From Rathayibacter oskolensis (lineage in GTDB: Bacteria; Actinomycetota; Actinomycetes; Actinomycetales; Microbacteriaceae), in NCBI RefSeq assembly GCF_900177245.1, contig NZ_FXBM01000002.1:496001-560000 (forward strand): a DNA stretch of 64,000 bases. Reading direction: 5' to 3'. Within the stretch, counting starts at the first letter, position 1. Every line of letters begins with the position of its first letter. This document shows positions 53,696-62,115 of the stretch, in pieces. The translations under genes were made by a program, and so were the position numbers. The notes under the pieces were generated by a model. The model saw nothing but the letters and a program-made list of their open reading frames with translations. It was not told where the DNA came from and did no database searches.

Positions 53696-54283
53696 ATGGC
53701 TGCCGACAACGAACCCACCGTCTCTCCGACCGACTCCCTCGAGGATCGACTGCGCGCCCAGGTCGCCCGCGAAGGCGAGCGGACCGTCGCTCTGCGCTCG
53801 GCCGCCCTGCTCGGCGGTGGCTACGAGGGGGAGGCGTTCCTGCTCACGGTCGGCGGCGAGCACGCCGAGGGGATCCTGAACGGTGCGCCCTCGCTGTACT
53901 GGCCGGAGCTCTGGGGCGCCCGCGCCCTGCTCTACGTCTGGGACGACGACGCCGCCGACGCCGTGATCGCGGGCCTGGCCAATGCCTCGTGGCGGGTCCG
54001 CGAGATGTGCGCCAGGGTCTGCACCGAGCGCGTCCTCGGTGGGCAGAAGAAGCTCGCCCGGCTCACCACCGACGCGCATCCCCGAGTGCGGGCGGCGGGA
54101 GCGCGGGCACTGCTCGCGGTCGCGCTGGCCGGCACGGCCTCGGGGCGCGACGAGAAGGGCGAGTTCGCGGCCAGTGTCGAGCAGACCCTGACCGCCATGC
54201 TCCGCGATCCCGACCGGGACGTCCGCCGGGCGGCCCAGCAGTCGGCGGATGCTCTGCGGGCGGCTCGGGCCCAGGCCGACTGA
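53696..54283 (+). CDS. HEAT-repeat-like protein
   Basis: 195 residues from ATG 53696; GTG 53687 would add three. Alpha-helical throughout. The middle and C-terminal part (LWGARALLYVWDDDAADAV, WRVREMCARVCTERVLG, HPRVRAAGARALLAVAL, DRDVRRAAQQSADAL) has the spacing of HEAT/ARM repeats. No signal. Such proteins act as scaffolds; a specific role is not evident. Divergent from the DUF1206 gene with only 78 bp between. Confidence 0.75.
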   Translation: MAADNEPTVSPTDSLEDRLRAQVAREGERTVALRSAALLGGGYEGEAFLLTVGGEHAEGILNGAPSLYWPELWGARALLYVWDDDAADAVIAGLANASWRVREMCARVCTERVLGGQKKLARLTTDAHPRVRAAGARALLAVALAGTASGRDEKGEFAASVEQTLTAMLRDPDRDVRRAAQQSADALRAARAQAD

Positions 54284-54414
54284 CCGGAGCAGCGAGCCCT
54301 CGCGAGAGCGCGGGGCGGGTGCATCGTTCCTCCACAGGGGGCCGCGGGGGTCGATTCGTCTGGTGAGGGTGGTCGGGACGATGGCGTGTCGGTGGTCCCT
54401 GCTTCAATACCCGT

Positions 54415-55755
54415 ATGACAGAGGTGGTTTCGGCGGGGGCGGTGCTGGAGGCGGTGCGTGCGCACGGCGATCGAGCGGCCGACCTCGCCCGTTCCGCGGC
54501 GCCGGTGCTGCTGGCCGCTGCGGAGGAGCTGTACGCGGGGTATCGCGCGGCGCTGGCGTGCCCGGAGTCGTTCGCGCGCGGCCTGTCGCGGAGTGAGTCG
54601 GACGTCCTGGTCGAGCGGTCGATCCGCGCGGAGTTCGCGGTCGCTCTGGGCGTGTCGGAGCGGGTCGCGTCGCGGGAGCTCGAGCAGGCGCAGCTGCTGA
54701 TGGAGGACCTGCCGTTCACCCGGGCGGCGCTGGCGGCGGCGCGGATGCGGTGGGAGTCGGGCCGGCTGATCTGCGACGCCGCGGGCTCCCTGCCGGTCGC
54801 TTCCCGCGCTGCGCTCGACGAGCGCGCCGCGGAGCTGGCCGTGTCGATGACTCCGACCCAGCTGCGGCGAGCCGTCGCACGGTTGCGCGAGGAACTGCAC
54901 GAGCAGCCACTCGCGCAGCGGCATGCTCGTGCGCGGGAGGATCGCGCCGTCTGGATCACGCCCGAGGTCGACGGGATGGCCACGCTCTGCGCCTACCTGC
55001 CTGCGCCGGCCGCGGTCGGAGCGTTCGACCGCCTCGACCGGATCGCCCGCACGCTGCGAAGCTCAGAAGACAGCGACAGCTCCGACAGCGACACCGCGAC
55101 TGACGAGCGCACGCTCGCGCAGCTGCGCGCCGACGCGCTGGCCGATCTGCTCTGCGACGGCGACGTCGCCGGCACCACGCCGATCAGCGACGAGGAGACG
55201 ACCTCGGCGACGTTCGTGCCGGGAGTGCGCGCCGAGGTGCGGCTCACCCTGGCTGCGAGCACCGCCGCGGGCCTGGACGACGCTCACGCCGACCTCGACG
55301 GGTACGGACCGGTCCCCGCCGACGTCGCCCGGGCACTCGTCGCGACGGGCGCCTCCTTCACCCGGGTCCTCACCGATGTGGACACCGGCGCGGTCGCCTC
55401 CGTCGGACGCAGTCACCGCGTCCCGCCGCCGCAGATGCGCCTGCACCTGCAGCTGCGCGATCAGACCTGCCGGTTCCCCGGCTGCACCCGCACCGCCGCC
55501 ACCGCCGAGGCCGATCACACGATCGAGTGGCGGAACGGCGGCGAGACCGCCCTCCAGAACCTGGCCTCCCTGTGCGTCGGGCACCATCACGTCCGCCACG
55601 GCGACCGGTGGACCTACACCCTCCGCCCCGACGGGACCGCCGACTGGACGACTCCGACCGGCCGCCGCGTCACGACCCGACCACCCGTCCTCCCCGGCCG
55701 CCCACCCGAGCCGCGCCCACGACCACGGTTCGACGACCAGCCGCCGCCGTTCTGA
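54415..55755 (+). CDS. HNH endonuclease with DUF222 (13E12 repeat family)
   Basis: 446 residues. The N-terminal DUF222 (about 20-330) is common in actinobacteria; an acidic low-complexity linker (SSEDSDSSDSDTATDE) interrupts it at about 220. C-terminal HNH: CRFPGCTRTAATAEADHTIEWRNGG with HHHVRH at about 338-385. Family members are numerous, repetitive and possibly mobile, though no flanking repeats are seen here. Start ATG 54415 by ribosome-site weakness is not certain. Confidence 0.88.
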   Translation: MTEVVSAGAVLEAVRAHGDRAADLARSAAPVLLAAAEELYAGYRAALACPESFARGLSRSESDVLVERSIRAEFAVALGVSERVASRELEQAQLLMEDLPFTRAALAAARMRWESGRLICDAAGSLPVASRAALDERAAELAVSMTPTQLRRAVARLREELHEQPLAQRHARAREDRAVWITPEVDGMATLCAYLPAPAAVGAFDRLDRIARTLRSSEDSDSSDSDTATDERTLAQLRADALADLLCDGDVAGTTPISDEETTSATFVPGVRAEVRLTLAASTAAGLDDAHADLDGYGPVPADVARALVATGASFTRVLTDVDTGAVASVGRSHRVPPPQMRLHLQLRDQTCRFPGCTRTAATAEADHTIEWRNGGETALQNLASLCVGHHHVRHGDRWTYTLRPDGTADWTTPTGRRVTTRPPVLPGRPPEPRPRPRFDDQPPPF

Positions 55756-55787
55756 GCGCGGACTCGACGCGCCCGCGACAACCCGGG

Positions 55788-56438
55788 TCAGGCGGCCAGG
55801 TGGAAGGTGCTCGCGAAGCGCCCGAGCAGCGCGCCCTGACCGCGCAGCACCTGCACCGCTCCGGAGGCGATGGCCCGGTCGGGAGTGAGCGCGCCCGAGA
55901 TGAGGCGGTGCAGGCCGTCGCCGGCGTCGAAGGCCAGGTCGACGGGCGCGGCGGGCTCGTCGCCGCGCGAGACGGCGAGCAGCGGTCCGTCGACGCGGAT
56001 CAGCAGTTCGGATCCGCCGAGCTGCGCCGCGTACGCGGTCGGCGGCAGCTCGGCCGCCACGAGCGGACGGAACGCGGTGCGCAGATCGACGGTCAACGAC
56101 TCCGGAGTGACGACCTGCTCGTCGCGCGGGTCGCCGAGCGCCTTGAACCCCCAGGCGCCGAGCGCGAGCACGATCGGCTCGAGCTCGCGGCCGTAGTTGG
56201 TCAGCTCGTACACGATCACCCGCGAGCGCGGAGCCCGACGCAGGATCCCGGCCGCCTGCAGCTCCTTCAGCCGGGCCGCGAGGACGTTGCTCGGGATGCG
56301 GGGGAGCCCCTGGGCGAGCTCCCCGTAGCGGCGCGGGCCGACGAGCAGGTCGCGGACGATGAGCAGCGCCCAGCGCTCGCCGACCAGCTCGACCGCCCGC
56401 GTGAGCGCCGAGTACTGCCCGTAGTCGCGTGCCGCCAT
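55788..56438 (-). CDS. HxlR-family regulator with C-terminal SCP2-like domain
   Basis: 216 residues from ATG 56438. HxlR HTH: ALTRAVELVGERWALLIVRDLLVGPRRYGELAQGLPRIPSNVLAARL (residues about 11-60), wing RSRVIVYELTNYG. The C-terminal 120 residues resemble SCP2-like sterol-carrier domains found attached to this subfamily. It lies 5 nt after the VOC gene and so is co-transcribed. Likely regulates that operon, unlike the AzoR-associated HxlR, which is shorter. Confidence 0.82.
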   Translation of the reverse strand: MAARDYGQYSALTRAVELVGERWALLIVRDLLVGPRRYGELAQGLPRIPSNVLAARLKELQAAGILRRAPRSRVIVYELTNYGRELEPIVLALGAWGFKALGDPRDEQVVTPESLTVDLRTAFRPLVAAELPPTAYAAQLGGSELLIRVDGPLLAVSRGDEPAAPVDLAFDAGDGLHRLISGALTPDRAIASGAVQVLRGQGALLGRFASTFHLAA

Positions 56439-56443
56439 CGACC

Positions 56444-56878
56444 TCAGGCCTGCTCGGCCGTGAACGCCTCCGGGCCCTGCGCGGCGGCGACCGGGTCCAT
56501 GTAGCCGAACTCGAGCAGGTTGCCGTCGGGGTCGGTCAGCTGCCGCTGGTACATGAAGCCGTAGTCGGCGGCGGGGCGCTCCTCCGTGCCGCCCGCGGCG
56601 AGGCCGGCGGTGACCGCCTCGTCGACCTCGTCCCGGGTGTCGACGAAGATCGCGGTCGTGACCGAGACGCTGGTGGCCGGGTCGCCGATCGGCCGGTCGC
56701 TGAAGGTCTGGAAGTACTCGCGCACCAGGATCATGAAGTAGCTGTGGTCCTCCTCGACCACGACGCACGCGGCGTTGTGATCGGTGAAGGCCGGATTGAT
56801 CCGGAAGCCGAGCGCCGTGTAGAACGCCTTCGCGCGCTCGAGATCGGTGACGGGCAGGTTGACGAACATCGCGGTCAT
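56444..56878 (-). CDS. VOC (glyoxalase-like) superfamily protein
   Basis: 144 residues from ATG 56878 (after GAGGAGAG). FVNLPVTDLERAKAFYTALGF and the C-terminal QLTDPDGNLLEFGYMD give the fold; middle HSYFMILVREYF. Alternative start 56953 adds 25 residues without likeness. Co-transcribed with the HxlR-like regulator. The pair is a common detoxification arrangement but the substrate cannot be told. Confidence 0.88.
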   Translation of the reverse strand: MTAMFVNLPVTDLERAKAFYTALGFRINPAFTDHNAACVVVEEDHSYFMILVREYFQTFSDRPIGDPATSVSVTTAIFVDTRDEVDEAVTAGLAAGGTEERPAADYGFMYQRQLTDPDGNLLEFGYMDPVAAAQGPEAFTAEQA

Positions 56879-56966
56879 GGTGCTCTCCTCTTCGAGTGGG
56901 TCGGTGCGCCCATACTTGCTAAAAACAAGTGACTCGTCAAGGGCCTGCTGCACGATGCCTCCTCAC

Positions 56967-57821
56967 TCAGAGGTGCGGCGCCACGTGCTCCGCGAAGGAG
57001 GCGGCCACGCGGTCGGCGACGGTGGCGAACGCGGTGTCCCAGATCGCCTGGTTGAAGATCTCGACCTCGACGTCGCCGGTGTAGCCAGCGGCCGCGACGG
57101 CCCGGGTCGGCTCGGCGAAGTCGATGACGCCGTCGCCGACGTGGTGCCGCGCCAGCAGCACATCGGCCGGCAGGGGCGTCGCCCAGTCGCAGACCTGGTA
57201 GCTCGCGATGCGGCCCTCGGCGCCGGCGCGGGCGATCAGCGGCAGCACCTCCGGATCCCACCAGACGTGGAACGTGTCGATCACGACGCCGACGGCGGCC
57301 GGCGCGAAGGGCGCCGCGAGGTCCAGCGCCTGCCCGAGCGTCGAGACGACCGCCCGATCGGAGGCGTACATCGGGTGCAGAGGCTCGATCGCGAGCTGCA
57401 CGCCCGCGTCCAGCGCCGCCGGAGCGAGCTCGGCGAGCGCGTCCTGCACCCGGTCCCTCGCGCCGATCAGGTCGCGGGACCCCGCCGGGAGGCCCCCCGC
57501 GACGAGCACGAGCGCGGGCGCGCCGAGAGCCGCCGCCTCGTCGACCGCGCGGCGGTTGTCGTCGATCGCCGCCCGCCGCTCCGCGCCCTCGGCCGCCGTG
57601 AAGAAGCCGCCGCGGCAGAGGGAGGAGACGCGCAGGCCGCTTGCCGAGACGAGGCGCACCGCCGCGTCGAGGCCCACCTCGGCGACGGGCTCGCGCCACA
57701 GGCCGATGGCGGTGTAGCCGGCCGAAGCCGTGACATCGAGTGCCTCCGCGAGAGACGCGTGCTTGATCGTCGCCTGATTGAGCGAGAGCCGCGGATGGAC
57801 GGTGACCGCGCCGGCGCTCAC
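56967..57821 (-). CDS. Sugar phosphate isomerase/epimerase (xylose-isomerase-like TIM barrel)
   Basis: 284 residues from GTG 57821, whose GTGA overlaps the stop of the DUF993 gene. AP-endonuclease-2-like TIM barrel: HPRLSLNQATIKHASLAEALD at the start, LAIEPLHPMYASDR, VVIDTFHVWWDPEV, and YTGDVEVEIFNQAIW with metal-ligating acids. Isomerises a sugar or keto-acid (family knowledge). Third gene of an operon with a dehydrogenase and DUF993, typical of catabolic routes for rare sugars/inositol-like compounds. Confidence 0.87.
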   Translation of the reverse strand: MSAGAVTVHPRLSLNQATIKHASLAEALDVTASAGYTAIGLWREPVAEVGLDAAVRLVSASGLRVSSLCRGGFFTAAEGAERRAAIDDNRRAVDEAAALGAPALVLVAGGLPAGSRDLIGARDRVQDALAELAPAALDAGVQLAIEPLHPMYASDRAVVSTLGQALDLAAPFAPAAVGVVIDTFHVWWDPEVLPLIARAGAEGRIASYQVCDWATPLPADVLLARHHVGDGVIDFAEPTRAVAAAGYTGDVEVEIFNQAIWDTAFATVADRVAASFAEHVAPHL

Positions 57822-59011
57822 ACCAGCACCGTGCGCACCGCGTCGACGCCGCTCAGGGCGAGCAGCTGCGTCCACCGCGCGGCGGCCAGCTCGGGGCGCT
57901 CGAGTGCACCGGCCTCATTCGCGAGCCGGACGATCTCGGAGAGGTGCGGGAGAGAGCGCGCCGAGTGCAGCCCGCCCACCATCGAGAAGGCCTGCTGGTG
58001 GCCGTTGAGCCACGAGAGGAAGGCGACGCCGGTCTTGTAGTACTGCGTCGGCGCCGCGAAGACCTGGCGCGACAGCGCCTCTGTGGGCCCCAGCAGGCGG
58101 CGGTACTCGGCGGTGTCGTCGCGGTCGAGCGCCTGGATCGCTGCGGAGGCGTTCGGCGCGACGGCGGCGAAGGCGCCGAGGAGGGCGTCGGAGTGCCGCA
58201 CCTCGCCGTCCGGATCCGCGCCGCCCTCGATCAGGCCGACGTAGTTGAAGTCGTCGCCGGTGTAGAGCGTCGCGCCGCGGGGGAGCCGAGCGCGCAGGGC
58301 GATCTCGGCGTCCGCGTCCAGGAGCGACATCTTGATGCCGCTCACCGAGGCGAGGTCGTTCTCGATGATCCGCACGACGGTGTCCGACGCCTCCGTCACG
58401 TCGGAGGAGCCGAAGTAGCCCGCGAGGGCAGGGTCGAACGCGTCGCCGAGCCAGTGCAGGATGACGGGCGCCGAGGCCCGCGCGAGCACCGCCGCGTAGG
58501 CGCGCTCGTAGTCGGCCGCGGACGACGCCGCCCGGGCGAGATGCCGGCTGGCCATCATGACCACGCCGGCGCCCGCGTCCTCGGCGAAGGCGAGCTGCTC
58601 GAGGTAGGCGTCGATGACGCGCGTGAGCGGCACGACCTCCTCGGTCAGCTGGTCGGTGTTGACGCCCACGACGAGCGAGGCGCCCACGGAGGCGGCCTCG
58701 GCGGCGCTGCGACGGATCAGCTCCTGGGTCGCGGGCCAGTCCAGGCCCATGTTGCGCTGGGCGGTGTCCATCGCGTCGGCGACTCCGAGACCCCACGACC
58801 AGACGTGGTGCCGGAAGGCCAGCGTCGCCTCCCAGTCGACCTGGGCCGGGTGCCCGGGGACGTTCTCGCCGTGCACGAGCGGGACGACATGGGCGGCGGC
58901 GTAGGCGACGCGGGAGGCGAGCGGCGTCACCGGCCGCATCAGCGCGGGCGCCTCGGCGAGCTCGACCGCGCGGATCCCGCCGTCGCGCTCCAGCAGGGTG
59001 ACGGCGGTCAC
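57818..59011 (-). CDS. DUF993 dihydrodipicolinate-synthase-like protein
   Basis: 397 residues from GTG 59011 (GTGA overlap with the dehydrogenase stop). DUF993 region: VPLVHGENVPGHPAQVDWEAT, SVGASLVVGVNTDQLTEEVVP, VVMMASRHLARAASSAADYE, LHWLGDAFDPALAGYFG and SGIKMSLLDADAE, where the Lys (SGIKMS) is the candidate Schiff-base residue of DHDPS-like aldolases. No signal. Together with its partners it probably cleaves a keto-acid from a sugar-derived compound (inference). Confidence 0.85.
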   Translation of the reverse strand: MTAVTLLERDGGIRAVELAEAPALMRPVTPLASRVAYAAAHVVPLVHGENVPGHPAQVDWEATLAFRHHVWSWGLGVADAMDTAQRNMGLDWPATQELIRRSAAEAASVGASLVVGVNTDQLTEEVVPLTRVIDAYLEQLAFAEDAGAGVVMMASRHLARAASSAADYERAYAAVLARASAPVILHWLGDAFDPALAGYFGSSDVTEASDTVVRIIENDLASVSGIKMSLLDADAEIALRARLPRGATLYTGDDFNYVGLIEGGADPDGEVRHSDALLGAFAAVAPNASAAIQALDRDDTAEYRRLLGPTEALSRQVFAAPTQYYKTGVAFLSWLNGHQQAFSMVGGLHSARSLPHLSEIVRLANEAGALERPELAAARWTQLLALSGVDAVRTVLV

Positions 59012-60213
59012 GAGGCGACCTCGACGGAGGCGAGCGCCTCCGCATCCGCTGCGGCGTCGAGGGCGGCCACGTCGATCCGACGGCCCTCGCGGGACGACTC
59101 CAGGCCGAGCTCCGCCAGGCGGACTCCGCGGGCGCCCGCGAAGAAGTCGTACTCGTGGGGAGCGCCCTCGACGACGTGCCGGATGAACTGCTCCCACTGC
59201 GTCTTGAAACCGTTCTCGAAGACGTCGTTGACGGGCAGCTCCTGCCAGTCCTGCGCGTAGTCGTGGGTCTCGGGGAGGTCCGGGTTCCACGTCGGCTTGG
59301 GGGTCGCGACCCGCGGCTGCACCTTCGCGCCGAAGAGGCCGACGACCGCCGAGCCGAGGGTGCCGTCGACCTGGAACTCGACGAGCTCCCGCCGATCGAC
59401 GCGGACCACCCAGGAGGAGTTCAGCTGCACCGTGACGCCGCCGGCGACGTCGAAGATCGCATAGACGGCGTCGTCGGCCGTCGCCGTGTACGGATCGCCC
59501 GCCTCGTCGACCCGGGTCGGGATGTGCGTGGTCGCCTTCGCGTAGACGCCCTCGATGGGTCCGAACAGGTTCTCGAGCACGTAGTTCCAGTGCGGGAACA
59601 TGTCGACGACGATCCCGCCGCCGTCCTCGCTGCGGTAGTTCCAGCTCGGGCGCTGGGCGTCCTGCCAGTCGCCCTCGAACACCCAGTAGCCGAACTCACC
59701 GCGGACGCTGAGGATGCGGCCGAAGAATCCGGAGTCGATCAGCCGCTTGAGCTTCTGCAGGCCGGGCAGGTAGAGCTTGTCGTGCACGACGCCGTTCTTG
59801 ACGCCGGCCGCCTTCGCGAGCTCAGCGAGCTCGAGCGCCTCGGCGTACGACTCCGCCGTCGGCTTCTCGGTGTAGATGTCCTTGCCGGCCGCGATGGCCT
59901 TCTTGATCGCGGGGACGCGGGCCTTGGTGACGAGGAAGTCGGCGTAGATCGGCCAGGCCGGATCGGCGAGCGCGGCGTCGAGGTCGGTGGTCCAGTGCTC
60001 GAGGCCGTGCTTCGCGGCGAGCTCGGCCAGCTTCGCCTCCGAGCGGCCGACCAGCAGCGGCTCGACCTGCACGCGGGTGCCGTCGGACAGCAGGACTCCG
60101 CCCTGCTCCCGGATCGCGAGGATGGAGCGCACGAGATGCTGGCGGTAGCCCATGCGGCCCGAGACGCCGTTCATGATGATGCCGATGGTGCGGGGCGTGG
60201 TCGACTCTGACAC
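59008..60213 (-). CDS. Gfo/Idh/MocA-family oxidoreductase
   Basis: 401 residues. N-terminal Rossmann fold (GIIMNGVSGRMGYRQHL) and the family EKP motif (DIYTEKPTAESYAEA, about 116-130), then a mixed C-terminal domain with HWNYVLENLFG. The N-terminal GxxGRMG is unusual (GVSGRMGYR). Oxidises a sugar or cyclitol with NAD(P) (family knowledge). First gene of the dehydrogenase-DUF993-isomerase operon; a LacI-type operator 25 bp upstream suggests control by the regulator at 60330. Confidence 0.9.
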   Translation of the reverse strand: MSESTTPRTIGIIMNGVSGRMGYRQHLVRSILAIREQGGVLLSDGTRVQVEPLLVGRSEAKLAELAAKHGLEHWTTDLDAALADPAWPIYADFLVTKARVPAIKKAIAAGKDIYTEKPTAESYAEALELAELAKAAGVKNGVVHDKLYLPGLQKLKRLIDSGFFGRILSVRGEFGYWVFEGDWQDAQRPSWNYRSEDGGGIVVDMFPHWNYVLENLFGPIEGVYAKATTHIPTRVDEAGDPYTATADDAVYAIFDVAGGVTVQLNSSWVVRVDRRELVEFQVDGTLGSAVVGLFGAKVQPRVATPKPTWNPDLPETHDYAQDWQELPVNDVFENGFKTQWEQFIRHVVEGAPHEYDFFAGARGVRLAELGLESSREGRRIDVAALDAAADAEALASVEVAS

Positions 60214-60237
60214 GGTGAGCCCTTTCGTGAGCGGAAC

Positions 60238-60251
60238 GGAAAGCGTTTACC
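60238..60251. promoter_or_regulatory. LacI-type operator (GGAAAGCGTTTACC)
   Basis: Imperfect palindrome with central CG-type core, the CcpA/LacI-like form, 25 bp upstream of the dehydrogenase start and 79 bp from the LacI stop. Confidence 0.6.
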
Positions 60252-60329
60252 GCATCGTATGCGCCCGAGGCTGGTCGGGCAAGCGATTTCCCGCCGCGTT
60301 CGCGGCCGCCCTCTGCGAGCCGGAGGTGC

Positions 60330-61370
60330 TCAGGCGAGCCCGGGCGTGCTCTCGCGCACGACGACCGCCGTGGGCAGGACGACGGAGGACTCGGCGTCGG
60401 CCTCGTCGTCGAGGGCCATCGCGATCGCGCGGCTGCCGAGCTCGGCGAGGGGCACGGCCACCGTCGTGATCGCCGGGCTCACGTCGCGGAGGGTCGGGAT
60501 GTCGTCGAAGCCGGCGACGCCGATGCCGCGCCCGGGTTCGATGCCCCTGTCGCGCAGCGCCGAGGAGGCGCCTATCGCCATCACGTCGTTCACTGCAAAC
60601 ACGAGATCGATGTCGCCGCCGTGCTCGTCGAGGAGCCGGAGCGTCGCCGCGTGCCCGCCGTCGCGGGTGAACGCGGTCTCGACGACGTGCGCCGGATCCA
60701 CCGTCACCCCGTGCGCGGCGAGGCCGTCCGTGAAGCCCTGCATCCGGTCGGAGGAGGTGAGGAGGCTGGTCGGTCCGTGCACGATCGCGAAGCGGCGGTA
60801 GCCGAGTGCCACGAGCTCCTCGGCCAGAGCGCGGGCGCCCGCCCGGTTGTCGAGCTGGACCGTCGGGAACGGCAGCGACCGCTGGCTCAGCATGACGACG
60901 CGGCCGCCGGTGCGCTCGAACGACTCGAGCTCGGCGACGAGCGCGTCGCGCGAGGCCTCGTCGTCGAAGCGGCTGCCGGCGAGCAGCATCACGCGGGGGC
61001 GCCCGCCGCGCAGCGTGCGGACCAGGTCGAGCTCGCGGACCGGATCGCGATGCGTGACGGCGATCGTCACCACGAGCCCGGCCGCCTCGGCCGCGGCGAG
61101 GACTCCGGAGGCGATGCTCGAGAAGTAGGGGTCGGCGATGTCGCTGACCAGCAGCGCGACGGTCGAGGTCGTGCCCTTGGCCACGGCCTGGGCCGAGAGG
61201 TTGGGGGAGTAGCCGAGCTTGGTCGCCGCCGCGATCACACGGGCGCGGTACTCGTCGTTGACCTTGCGGGCACTGCCGTTCAGAGCGCGAGAGGCGGTGG
61301 CCAGCGAGACCCCGGATTCGCGGGCCACGTCGTGCAGGGTCACGGCCGCGGTGCGATCCCTCGATGCCAT
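60330..61370 (-). CDS. LacI-family transcriptional regulator
   Basis: 346 residues. HTH VTLHDVARESGVSLATASRALNG at residues about 10-32, hinge with KLGYSPNLSAQAVAKGTTSTVALLV, then effector domain (IADPYFSSIASG, LDNRAGARALAEELVALGY, DLVFAVNDVMAIG, GIGVAGFDDIP). Full length. It lies between the ABC sugar transporter and the dehydrogenase operon, both on the same strand. The GGAAAGCGTTTACC site suggests it controls the dehydrogenase operon. The operator of the transporter operon lies outside the window. Confidence 0.93.
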   Translation of the reverse strand: MASRDRTAAVTLHDVARESGVSLATASRALNGSARKVNDEYRARVIAAATKLGYSPNLSAQAVAKGTTSTVALLVSDIADPYFSSIASGVLAAAEAAGLVVTIAVTHRDPVRELDLVRTLRGGRPRVMLLAGSRFDDEASRDALVAELESFERTGGRVVMLSQRSLPFPTVQLDNRAGARALAEELVALGYRRFAIVHGPTSLLTSSDRMQGFTDGLAAHGVTVDPAHVVETAFTRDGGHAATLRLLDEHGGDIDLVFAVNDVMAIGASSALRDRGIEPGRGIGVAGFDDIPTLRDVSPAITTVAVPLAELGSRAIAMALDDEADAESSVVLPTAVVVRESTPGLA

Positions 61371-61476
61371 CGCTCACTCCTCGGCGGGCTGCGTGCCCGC
61401 TCCACGGTCGTCATTCTGCCACCCGGGCTCAGCGCCCACCGTCGGCGGCGCCCCCGAGAACACCCGGTCCGGGGTG

Positions 61477-62115
61477 CTATCCGACAGTCGTCCGAGACAG
61501 CCGCACGGCGACCGCGGCGAACACCGCGCAGCCGAGGGCGGGGACGATCAGCGGAGCGAGCTGCCAGGTGACCACCACGGTGAGCACGAGGGCGACCAGC
61601 ACGGCGCCCGACCCGCGGAGATCGCGCACGCAGAGGCCGGCCGCCTCCCTGAGGAGGGGAGCCCAGCGGGAGTCGGGCGTCCACAGGGTGCACGCCGTGA
61701 GCAGCACCACCAGCGCGGCGGCGAGGGCGGCCGAGCAGACCACGGCGACGGCCGCTGCGCCGGGGATGCCGCCGCCCGCGACGAGCGCGAGATCGAGGGC
61801 GACCACTCCGATCGCGATGATCAGCCCCAGACCGATCGGGAGGGACCGGACGAGGCCCGCGCGAGCCTCCGCCCACGCCGCCGCGAGGGTCGACGGCTCG
61901 TCGAGCACGAAGCGGCGGAGGTGGCGTGCACCGACAGCGAGGGCGAGCGGCAGCGTCACCAGCGGCAGGGCGAGCACCGTGATCAGCACGCCCGTGAAGA
62001 GCACCTCGGCGAAGAGCGCGAACCTGTTCGCCGCTCCCGGCCAGCGGAGCGCCGTGCCGTCGGCCGAGGCCGCCCGGGCCTCCCGTGCGGCACGCCGGGA
62101 GCGCGCGGCGCTCAT
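61477..62115 (-). CDS. Small membrane protein of the ABC operon (DUF624-like)
   Basis: 212 residues from ATG 62115, ATGA overlap with the MalG-like gene. Four or five membrane helices and a soluble segment between the first and second pair, the general layout of the YesL/DUF624 proteins usually found next to carbohydrate ABC permeases. The classical DUF624 motif is not clear. Unknown role. Confidence 0.65.
   Translation of the reverse strand: MSAARSRRAAREARAASADGTALRWPGAANRFALFAEVLFTGVLITVLALPLVTLPLALAVGARHLRRFVLDEPSTLAAAWAEARAGLVRSLPIGLGLIIAIGVVALDLALVAGGGIPGAAAVAVVCSAALAAALVVLLTACTLWTPDSRWAPLLREAAGLCVRDLRGSGAVLVALVLTVVVTWQLAPLIVPALGCAVFAAVAVRLSRTTVG

Noticed and set aside
52793..54079. A long open frame (428 codons) extends the DUF1206 gene upstream to 54079.
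   Set aside because: It overlaps the HEAT-like gene on the other strand and the added residues have no family pattern. A start near 53617 fits DUF1206.
54415..55755. The HNH endonuclease considered as part of a mobile intron or restriction system.
   Set aside because: No flanking repeats, intron structure or methyltransferase. It is a standard actinobacterial 13E12-type gene.
60293..60306. GCCGCG-TT-CGCGGC hairpin between LacI and the dehydrogenase.
   Set aside because: Short stem with a loop too small. Such repeats are frequent by chance in this GC-rich DNA.
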